From the NCBI GenBank assembly GCA_945833725.1, contig CAMAFU010000056.1, forward strand, positions 1 to 8,877: DNA of 8,877 bases, read 5' to 3'. This document shows positions 1 to 4,989 of this stretch, piece after piece. This DNA is from an uncultured Treponema sp. GTDB lineage: Bacteria; Spirochaetota; Spirochaetia; Treponematales; Treponemataceae. The translations under genes and the position numbers were made by a program. The notes beneath the pieces are model-generated. The model did not search any database. It saw only the letters and a program-made list of their open reading frames with translations, and was not told the origin of the DNA. Each line of letters begins with the position of its first letter. Within the stretch, counting starts at the first letter, position 1.

Positions 1-47
1 CAATTAAACTTGAAAAATAAAATTTGAATATGAAAGGGGAAATTCAT

Positions 48-1133
48 TTACTCAATGAAGGATGCAATTTTCTCCTGAATCTGCAAACTTGGAATTTCTG
101 AAGCCGTTCCAAGAATTTTTGCCTTTGTCATGATTTTTTCTGCATCGTTTTCTGTAATTCCTCTTGACTGAAAATAAAAAAGTTCATCTGAACCTAATTT
201 TCCGCATGTTGAACCGTGGGTTCCTTCTACATCTTCTTCGTCGCACAGAATAACAGGAATGGATTTATTTATGCTCTGAGGTGAAAGCAGAAGCGTTTCT
301 TCCTGCTCGTCTCCTTTGGCACCGGCACAGCCTCTTTGAAAATCAATTGTTCCCCGATATGTTTTTATGGCATGATCTTTTAAGACGCCGTTTACTTTAA
401 TGGCTGTATTTGTGTTTTTTCCATTCATTATAACATTCTGGTTTATGTCAAGAATCTGTTTTTTTTGTGCAATATACGCTGTATTCAGTAAAAAAGCAGA
501 ACTTTCCCCGGAAAGGAAAGATGTAACGCCTGTAAAAGTTTTTTCGCCTCCCAGTTCAATTTGGGTCATTTTTATAGAAGACTCATCTTCTGCAAAAAAA
601 ACGGAATCATCCAGATGAATTGATTTTTGACCGAAAAGCTGGACTTTTACAAGGTGAACTTTTGCTCCTTTTTTTGCCCATATTTTTGTCTGTGTTGTGC
701 AAAAAGTTGAATCATAGGGCATGGAAGAAAAAATCATTATAAGCGTAAGGTCTGTTCCTTCTTCTGCAATTATGATTTCCCTGCCGGAATAATTCTGGTT
801 ATCTTTCTGGTTGAATTCCATTACGATTTTTTGAGGAGATTTTTCTTCTGTTATAATTGCCGTGGTGAATTTTAAGTCTGAGTTTAAAAAATCTGTAACA
901 GTTTTTGTTGAAGGTGTTTCCATAGGCGGAAGGGATTTTTCCAGTACGGCCGTTTCTGAACAGGAAGAATCTGTTCCCCGGTAGATTTTTATGCCGCTTG
1001 TACTTTCGGTAATTTTAAGGCAGTCGGTAAGTTCTGAATTTACTGCCGTTTCCAGTGATGCCCTGTTTATTTTAAGCCAGCTCCATGTAGATGCGGGAAT
1101 TTTATTTATTGAATCTAATTTTATGTTTTTCAT
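48..1133 (-). CDS. sufD: Fe-S cluster assembly protein SufD
   Basis: SufD is the partner of SufB in the cytoplasmic SufBC2D scaffold, where Fe-S clusters are built before transfer to apoproteins. The 361-residue protein has the low-complexity beta-helix core typical of the family (about residues 90-300) and the conserved C-terminal SufB/SufD segment. That segment includes EDVEGTHGST (299-308), where H306 matches the functionally important E. coli SufD H360, and LFYFQSRGI (318-326). The Cys normally two residues before this His in E. coli (CSH) is Gly here (GTH). The start ATG overlaps the sufB stop as TAATG and has AGGTGG six bases upstream (1140-1145), inside the end of sufB, so the two are probably translationally coupled. 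Length is slightly below the E. coli protein (about 420), mainly from a short N-terminal region. The assignment rests on motifs plus position directly after sufB. Confidence 0.93.
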   Translation of the reverse strand: MKNIKLDSINKIPASTWSWLKINRASLETAVNSELTDCLKITESTSGIKIYRGTDSSCSETAVLEKSLPPMETPSTKTVTDFLNSDLKFTTAIITEEKSPQKIVMEFNQKDNQNYSGREIIIAEEGTDLTLIMIFSSMPYDSTFCTTQTKIWAKKGAKVHLVKVQLFGQKSIHLDDSVFFAEDESSIKMTQIELGGEKTFTGVTSFLSGESSAFLLNTAYIAQKKQILDINQNVIMNGKNTNTAIKVNGVLKDHAIKTYRGTIDFQRGCAGAKGDEQEETLLLSPQSINKSIPVILCDEEDVEGTHGSTCGKLGSDELFYFQSRGITENDAEKIMTKAKILGTASEIPSLQIQEKIASFIE

Positions 1134-2542
1134 TAAAGACCACCTTTCATTTCCAGACGGATAAGATTGTTCATCTCTACGGCATATTCAAGAGGAAGTT
1201 CTTTTGATACAGGATTTGCAAAACCGCTGACAATCATTGTTCTTGCGTCTTCTTCCTTTATGCCGCGGCTCATAAGGTAAAATATTGCATCGGAAGAAAT
1301 GCGCCCTATTTTTGCTTCATGACCTATGTCGCAGTTGTCTGTGTGAACATCAATAGCAGGAATTGTATCGGAACGGGATATATTGTCCAGCATAAGGCTT
1401 TCGCAGGAAACGCTGGCTTTGGAATTTGATGCTTTATTTGAAATATAGACGGCACTTCTGAAAGTGGAAATTCCTCCAGACTTTGAAAGTGATTTAGTTG
1501 TCATTACAGAAGAAGTATTTGGTGCAAGATGAACCATTTTTGCTCCCGTATCAAGGTTCTGACCTTCACCGGCAAAAGTAACTCCTGTAAATTCTGCCCT
1601 GGCACCATAACCTATAAGGTCGCTTTGAGGATAAAGATAACTTATGTGACTTCCAAAACTGCCGGAAACCCATTCTATGCTGCCGTTTTCTTCGACCTGG
1701 GCCCTTTTTGTGTTCAGGTTGTACATATTTTTTGACCAGTTTTCTACAGTTGAATAGCGGAGTCTGGCACCTTTTTTTACATAAAGTTCTACGCATCCTG
1801 CGTGGAGGTTTGCCACATTGTATTTTGGTGCAGAACAGCCTTCTATAAAGTGAAGGTCAGCACCTTCATCTACGATAATAAGGGTGTGTTCAAACTGACC
1901 GGCTCCTTTTGCATTCAGGCGGAAATACGATTGCAGGGGAATGTTGACTTTTACGCCTTTTGGCACATATACAAAACTTCCGCCAGACCATACAGCTCCG
2001 TGGAGAGCTGCAAATTTATGGTCATTAGGTTTAACAAGCTGCATGAAGTGTTCTTTTACCATATTTGCATAAGGCCCTGTTAAGGAACTTTCAAAATCTG
2101 TATATACAACGCCCTGTTTTGCAACTTCTTCCTGAAGGTTGTGGTAAACAAGCTCTGAATCGTACTGGGCACCTACACCAGCCAGAGAAGTGCGTTCTGC
2201 TTCAGGAATGCCCAGCTTTTCGAAGGTGTCTTTTATGTCTTCGGGAACATCTTCCCATTTGCCCTGCATTTTTGTATTGGGCCTTACATAGGTTGCAATT
2301 TCGTCGATGTTAAGTCCTGAAATGTCTGGCCCCCATTCCGGCATTTTAAGATTTTCGTAAAGTTCCAGCGATTTAAGGCGGAACTGCCTCATCCATTCCG
2401 GATCGTTTTTATCTTTTGAAAGCTGTTCTACAATTTCTTTTGTAAGACCTGTACTGTTTCTGTAAAAGCCTTTTTCTTCGTAGCGGAAGTCGTATGGTGA
2501 GGAGGATATTTCTTCGATTTTATCTTTTTCTGTTTTTTCCAT
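1133..2542 (-). CDS. sufB: Fe-S cluster assembly scaffold SufB
   Basis: SufB is the main scaffold subunit of SufBC2D: it accepts persulfide sulfur and holds the nascent cluster. At 469 residues it is near the usual length. Family segments are clear: the N-terminal SufB-type region with PEWMRQFRLKSLE (48-60), WSGGSFVYVPKGV (185-197) opening the beta-helix, and FIEGCSAP (232-239). C236 corresponds to E. coli C254, the sulfur acceptor. SVSCESL (377-383) carries C380, equivalent to E. coli C405, and GHEA (407-410) carries H408/E409, equivalent to H433/E434, which line the SufB-SufD interface. All key residues are therefore present. The start is set by AAGGA (2550-2554) seven bases before the ATG. 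It lies 136 bp after sufC, with a GC-rich hairpin element in the gap, and overlaps sufD by one base. Confidence 0.97.
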   Translation of the reverse strand: MEKTEKDKIEEISSSPYDFRYEEKGFYRNSTGLTKEIVEQLSKDKNDPEWMRQFRLKSLELYENLKMPEWGPDISGLNIDEIATYVRPNTKMQGKWEDVPEDIKDTFEKLGIPEAERTSLAGVGAQYDSELVYHNLQEEVAKQGVVYTDFESSLTGPYANMVKEHFMQLVKPNDHKFAALHGAVWSGGSFVYVPKGVKVNIPLQSYFRLNAKGAGQFEHTLIIVDEGADLHFIEGCSAPKYNVANLHAGCVELYVKKGARLRYSTVENWSKNMYNLNTKRAQVEENGSIEWVSGSFGSHISYLYPQSDLIGYGARAEFTGVTFAGEGQNLDTGAKMVHLAPNTSSVMTTKSLSKSGGISTFRSAVYISNKASNSKASVSCESLMLDNISRSDTIPAIDVHTDNCDIGHEAKIGRISSDAIFYLMSRGIKEEDARTMIVSGFANPVSKELPLEYAVEMNNLIRLEMKGGL

Positions 2543-2576
2543 TGTTCTTTCCTTTTATTGACGGAACATTAACATT

Positions 2577-2670
2577 TTTATAAGTGACGGGGTTTTAGGG
2601 GGAACCCCTAGGAGAGGGGGTGGCGAAAGAGCCGCCGGCTCTGAAGCCAGGGGCAGGCGCCCCTTTATAA
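2577..2670. repeat. GC-rich multi-hairpin intergenic element between sufC and sufB
   Basis: An island of very high GC (about 2586-2663) sits in AT-rich sequence. It folds into three successive stem-loops: TAGGGG/CCCCTA with a GAA loop (2596-2610, or alternatively GGGGTT/AACCCC, 2589-2608); TGGC-GAA-AGAGCC, loop GCC, GGCTCT-GAA-GCCA (2621-2649), a 4+6 bp stem with a symmetric GAA/GAA internal loop; and AGGGGC/GCCCCT with loop AGGC (2649-2664). The heptamer TTTATAA flanks it on both sides (2577-2583 and 2664-2670). There is no credible ORF in it. It resembles a dispersed non-autonomous or REP-like palindromic repeat. No transposase is present, and its copy number cannot be judged from one window. 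As part of the suf transcript it could reduce read-through or stabilise RNA between sufC and sufBD. Confidence 0.6.
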
Positions 2671-2678
2671 AAAATAAA

Positions 2679-3419
2679 TTATGAAACAAAGGCTTCAAAA
2701 CCTTCTTTATTGAGCTTTTCTACAAGCTGTCCGTCGCCATCTTTTACAATTTTACCTTTTACGAGAACATGAGTTTTGTCGGTTTTAAGGTTTTCAAGTA
2801 TTTTTGTGGAGTGGGTTATAATTATTAACGCTCCGTTTGCCTGCTGCTGAAAAGCCTGAATTCCTTTTGAAACTGTGCGGACTGCATCAACATCAAGACC
2901 GGAATCTGTTTCGTCTAAAATGGCCAGTTTTGGATTGAGCATCAGAAGCTGGAGAATTTCGCTTTTTTTACGCTCTCCACCAGAAAAACCTACATTAAGG
3001 TCTCGCCGGGCATAACTTTCGTCCATTTGAAGGAATTCCATTGCCTGTTTAAGCTGTTTCTGGAACTGAAAAAGGTTGATTCTTTTTTCGGAGCGGGCTT
3101 GAAGTGCATTCCGTATGAAATTTTCCAGACTTATTCCAGGAATTTCCAAAGGTGTTTGAAATGAAAGAAATATTCCTTTTGCGGCGCGTTTTTCGGCTGA
3201 AAGGGAAGTAATGTCTTCGCCGTCAAAAAAAATCTTTCCGTCTGTAATGCTGTAGCGGGGATTTCCCATTATTGTATAGCCCAAAGTTGATTTTCCGGCT
3301 CCGTTAGGTCCCATAAGGACATGAGTTTCTCCGGAATTTACCTGAAGGTTTATGTTCTGGAGAACCTGCTTTTTTTCTATGCTTACACAAAGGTTTTGTA
3401 TGTTTAAAAGTTCATTCAT
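2679..3419 (-). CDS. sufC: Fe-S cluster assembly ATPase SufC
   Basis: SufC is the ABC-type ATPase of the cytoplasmic SufBC2D complex; its ATP-driven dimerisation remodels SufB-SufD during cluster assembly. The 246-residue protein (E. coli about 248) has Walker A GPNGAGKST (37-45), Q-loop Gln in SFQTP (Q88), the SufC-specific LEIPGISLENFIR stretch (91-103), signature FSGGERKK (145-152), Walker B LAILDE (165-170), D-loop TDSGLD (171-176) and H-switch H203. There are no membrane segments, so it is not a transporter ATPase. The ATG is the natural family start but has no Shine-Dalgarno sequence. Instead a strong promoter lies immediately upstream with its predicted +1 on the A of the ATG, so translation is probably leaderless. 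It is the first gene of sufC-sufB-sufD and diverges from leuB. Confidence 0.97.
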   Translation of the reverse strand: MNELLNIQNLCVSIEKKQVLQNINLQVNSGETHVLMGPNGAGKSTLGYTIMGNPRYSITDGKIFFDGEDITSLSAEKRAAKGIFLSFQTPLEIPGISLENFIRNALQARSEKRINLFQFQKQLKQAMEFLQMDESYARRDLNVGFSGGERKKSEILQLLMLNPKLAILDETDSGLDVDAVRTVSKGIQAFQQQANGALIIITHSTKILENLKTDKTHVLVKGKIVKDGDGQLVEKLNKEGFEAFVS

Positions 3420-3455
3420 AATGTGATTATACAGGATTTTTTATGTTTGTTTCAA
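3419..3455 (-). promoter_or_regulatory. sufC promoter, predicted leaderless start
   Basis: On the minus strand, TTGAAA (3455-3450) and a perfect TATAAT (3431-3426) are separated by 18 bp, a close match to the housekeeping sigma70 consensus. Only six bases (CACATT) separate the -10 box from the sufC ATG. The usual +1, seven bases after the last -10 base, therefore falls on position 3419, the A of the start codon. No purine-rich ribosome binding site precedes the ATG, which agrees with a leaderless transcript. Boxes are seen directly; the start point is inferred. Confidence 0.75.
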
Positions 3456-3488
3456 TGTAAGGTATGGAGCTTGCCAGGGTAAAAGAAC

Positions 3489-3519
3489 AGCAGAAACTCC
3501 GACAAGCAGAAACTCCGAC
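3489..3519. repeat. Perfect 15-bp tandem repeat in the sufC-leuB divergent region
   Basis: AGCAGAAACTCCGAC occurs at 3489-3503 and again at 3505-3519 with one A between, a period of 16 bp. It lies just upstream of the leuB -35 candidate and about 35 bp upstream of the sufC -35 box. It is less AT-rich than the rest of the gap. It may be a regulator binding site or a fragment of a dispersed repeat; no known motif was recognised. Confidence 0.8.
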
Positions 3520-3548
3520 TTGAATTGAATTGCAATAATATGTATATT
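3520..3548 (+). promoter_or_regulatory. Candidate leuB promoter
   Basis: TTGAAT (3520-3525) and TATATT (3543-3548) are spaced by 17 bp, giving a predicted +1 near 3555 and a leader of about 68 nt before leuB. The surrounding sequence is very AT-rich, so other pairs such as TTGCAA (3530-3535) with CATAAC (3554-3559) cannot be excluded. No Leu-rich leader peptide or terminator hairpin is visible between this promoter and leuB. A weak AT hairpin (TAAAGGA/TCCTTTA, 3579-3601) precedes the ribosome binding site. Confidence 0.5.
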
Positions 3549-3622
3549 TTAAGCATAACTTAATAATTTTAATAATACTAAAGGAAAAAAATTATCCTTT
3601 AAATATTGGAGGTTAAATCCTT

Positions 3623-4723
3623 ATGGAAAAAACAATTGCATTAATTCCTGGTGATGGTATTGGACCTGATGTTGTTGCAGAAGCTGTAAATGTTCTGGAT
3701 GCTGTAGCAAAAAAATTCGGTCACAAATGGAACTATAAAAATGTTCTTGCCGGTGGATGTGCCATCGATAAATTCGGTCATCCTCTTCCTGAAGAACAGC
3801 TGAATATTTGTCTTGGTTCAGATGCTGTACTCCTTGGTGCTGTAGGCGGTCCAAAATGGGATAATCTTCCGTCAGAGATCCGCCCGGAAAAGGCTCTTCT
3901 TGGTCTTAGGGGAGGAATGAAAGTTTATGCAAACCTCCGTCCAGCCGTTATGTTCCGTCAGCTTAAAGATGCCTGTCCTCTTAAAGACGAAATTGTAGGA
4001 GACGGTCTTGATATTCTTATTGTTCGGGAATTAACAGGCGGCATTTATTTTGGTGAAAGGGGAACTTCCGAAGACATGAATACTGCCTGGGATACAGAAA
4101 AATATACACGCCCAGAAATTGAAAGAATTGTCCGCATGGGTTTTGAATATGCCATGAACAGACAGAAAAGGCTTTGTGTTGTGGATAAGGCAAATATCCT
4201 TAATTCCAGCCAGCTTTGGCGCCGTGTTGCCCAGGACATTAAAAAGGAATACCCGGAAGTTGAACTTTCGTTCCTTTATATCGACAACGCTTCAATGCAG
4301 ATGGTAAGAAATCCCCGCCAGTTTGATGTAATTGCCACTTCAAATATGTTCGGCGATATTCTTTCAGACGAAGCAAGCCAGATTACAGGTTCTATAGGAA
4401 TGCTTGCCTCTGCTTCTTTAGGGGACGGAACAGGTCCTGGCCTTTATGAACCTATTCACGGTTCTGCTCCGGACATTGCTGGAAAAGACCTGGCAAACCC
4501 TCTGGCTACAATTCTTTCTGCAGCCATGCTTTTAAGATACAGTTTCAAACTGGAAAATGAAGCAAGTGCCATTGAAAAAGCTGTAGATGCAGTTCTTGAT
4601 GACGGCTGGAGAACTGGAGACATTGCCGGAAGCCAGATTGAAGAAGTTAAATCTTCTGGAAAACTGGTAGGAACAAAGAAAATGGGACAGCTTGTTGTTG
4701 AATACATTGAAAAGCAAAACTAA
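3623..4723 (+). CDS. leuB: 3-isopropylmalate dehydrogenase LeuB
   Basis: LeuB catalyses the NAD-dependent oxidative decarboxylation of 3-isopropylmalate to 2-ketoisocaproate precursor, the third committed step of leucine synthesis, in the cytoplasm. The 366-residue length is typical. Visible motifs are IPGDGIGPDV (8-17), the substrate-binding arginines in LLGLRGGMKVYANLRPA (R96, R106) and VRELTGG (R135), Y142 in GGIYFGERG, K189 in DKANIL, and the metal ligands D221 (YIDNA), D245 and D249 (FGDILSDEA). The NAD-binding GPGLYEPIHGSAPDIAG segment covers 271-287. The LLGLRGG loop and HGSAPDIAG favour LeuB over isocitrate or tartrate dehydrogenases. GGAGG (3608-3612) lies ten bases before the ATG. 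It is transcribed divergently from sufC and is followed by its own terminator, so it is probably monocistronic although leuA lies next in the same direction. Confidence 0.97.
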   Translation: MEKTIALIPGDGIGPDVVAEAVNVLDAVAKKFGHKWNYKNVLAGGCAIDKFGHPLPEEQLNICLGSDAVLLGAVGGPKWDNLPSEIRPEKALLGLRGGMKVYANLRPAVMFRQLKDACPLKDEIVGDGLDILIVRELTGGIYFGERGTSEDMNTAWDTEKYTRPEIERIVRMGFEYAMNRQKRLCVVDKANILNSSQLWRRVAQDIKKEYPEVELSFLYIDNASMQMVRNPRQFDVIATSNMFGDILSDEASQITGSIGMLASASLGDGTGPGLYEPIHGSAPDIAGKDLANPLATILSAAMLLRYSFKLENEASAIEKAVDAVLDDGWRTGDIAGSQIEEVKSSGKLVGTKKMGQLVVEYIEKQN

Positions 4724-4751
4724 GCAATGTAAATTCCCTTGCTTTTTTTTT
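4722..4751 (+). terminator. Intrinsic terminator of leuB
   Basis: AAGCAA (4722-4727) pairs with TTGCTT (4739-4744) around an 11-nt loop, followed by a run of nine T (4743-4751). The 5' arm begins inside the leuB TAA stop codon. The stem is short, so efficiency may be moderate. The same TTGCTT also serves as the candidate -35 box of the next promoter. Confidence 0.65.
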
Positions 4752-4775
4752 ATGAAAGTTTCATAATGTTGAACA
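4739..4775 (+). promoter_or_regulatory. Candidate promoter of the leuL-leuA unit
   Basis: TTGCTT (4739-4744) and CATAAT (4762-4767) are separated by 17 bp. The predicted +1 is 4774-4775, which is at or one base before the ATG of the Leu-rich leader peptide. No good ribosome binding site precedes that ATG, so the leader RNA is probably leaderless. The -35 is only a half match (TTG conserved); the -10 matches 5 of 6. The promoter lies over the leuB terminator and contains a palindrome. Confidence 0.6.
4750..4766. promoter_or_regulatory. 17-bp perfect palindrome, candidate operator
   Basis: TTATGAAAGTTTCATAA consists of two exact 8-base arms around a central G. It occupies the spacer and most of the -10 box of the candidate leuL-leuA promoter, where a bound dimeric repressor would block RNA polymerase. 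It is not followed by a T run, so it is not a simple terminator. No regulator gene is present in the window and the binding protein is unknown. Confidence 0.5.
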
Positions 4776-4850
4776 TGAAATACACACTTCTTCTACTTCT
4801 AAAGACTTCTCTTAAAGGCCTAAAGGTAATAGGGTAGTGTGTTTTATGTT
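4772..4850 (+). promoter_or_regulatory. leuA leader RNA pairing segments
   Basis: ACACACT (4782-4788), ending in the first Leu codon, is complementary to AGTGTGT (4836-4842), which overlaps the leader stop codon. The pairing can be lengthened by AACAT (4772-4776) with ATGTT (4846-4850) and AAA with TTT, across small bulges. In the loop between them, GCCTAAAGGT (4818-4827) can pair with ACCT (4861-4864) and TAGGC (4873-4877) in the terminator. This would be a possible antiterminator when a ribosome is stalled on the Leu run. The complementarities are seen directly; their use as alternative structures is inferred. Confidence 0.5.
4775..4837 (+). CDS. leuL: Leucine leader peptide (attenuator peptide) of leuA
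   Basis: A 20-codon ORF reads MKYTLLLLLKTSLKGLKVIG and ends in TAG. It has seven Leu codons, five of them consecutive (CTT CTT CTA CTT CTA, 4787-4801). CTA makes up three of the seven, while my codon-by-codon reading of leuB and leuA found no CTA at all. It is followed 21 bases later by a strong intrinsic terminator and then by leuA. This is the classical layout of ribosome-mediated leucine attenuation: stalling at Leu codons when charged tRNA-Leu is scarce permits read-through. The ATG sits at the predicted transcription start and lacks a ribosome binding site. An in-frame ATG at 4766 would add three residues, but it lies upstream of the predicted +1. Its function is inferred from composition and position, since such peptides share no sequence homology. 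Confidence 0.85.
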   Translation: MKYTLLLLLKTSLKGLKVIG

Positions 4851-4858
4851 TAAATGAC

Positions 4859-4893
4859 AGACCTGTTGCTTCTAGGCGGCAGGTCTTTTTTTT
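4859..4893 (+). terminator. leuA attenuator terminator
   Basis: AGACCTGTTGC (4859-4869) pairs with GCGGCAGGTCT (4876-4886) as an 11-bp stem with two G-U pairs and a TTCTAG loop, followed by T through 4893. It lies after the Leu-rich leader ORF and about 97 bases before leuA with no gene ending just upstream, so it is best explained as a conditional terminator (attenuator) rather than a gene-end terminator. Confidence 0.88.
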
Positions 4894-4925
4894 GCGGCAG
4901 GCTTATTTCAAGCCTGTAAAAACGC
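4894..4925 (+). other. Second hairpin directly after the attenuator
   Basis: CAGGCTT (4898-4904) and AAGCCTG (4910-4916) form a perfect 7-bp stem with an ATTTC loop, optionally closed by GCG (4894-4896) and CGC (4923-4925). It starts immediately after the attenuator T run and has no T run of its own. Its first bases repeat GCGGCAGG from the terminator 3' arm (4876-4883 and 4894-4901), so either copy could pair with CCTGTTGC at 4862-4869. It may protect the 5' end of the leuA mRNA or take part in leader folding. Confidence 0.5.
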
Positions 4926-4989
4926 AAAATTCAGGTATGTAAGTCATGCCCCAGCTTTTACTTTTAATTCGTGTTTATGTGAGGTATTT

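Noticed and set aside
1..47. ATG on the minus strand directly after the sufD stop (TAAATG), open to the window edge; possible start of the next suf gene such as sufS
   Set aside because: Only 15 codons are visible, there is no ribosome binding site, and the residues do not look like a SufS or SufU N terminus. No terminator is visible either, so the cluster may continue beyond the window.
400..618. Plus-strand 72-codon ORF inside sufD and similar ORFs opposite sufB, leuB and leuA
   Set aside because: They lie antisense to well-supported genes, lack ribosome binding sites, and their residue composition reflects the reverse complement of the real frame.
2578..2583. Possible internal promoter (minus strand TATAAA) for sufB between the GC-rich element and sufB
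   Set aside because: No plausible -35 box lies 16-18 bp upstream because that position falls in the G/C-rich hairpins; AT-rich sequence gives such hexamers by chance.
3579..3601. Hairpin TAAAGGA/TCCTTTA before leuB as an attenuator or riboswitch
   Set aside because: The stem is short and A/T-rich with no T run and no leader ORF. The ribosome binding site lies outside it, so regulation cannot be supported.
4772..4893. T-box riboswitch controlling leuA
   Set aside because: No recognisable T-box consensus (AGGGTGG-type followed by ACCGCG) or long stem I is present, and the region is too short. The Leu-codon run in a small ORF explains the terminator better.
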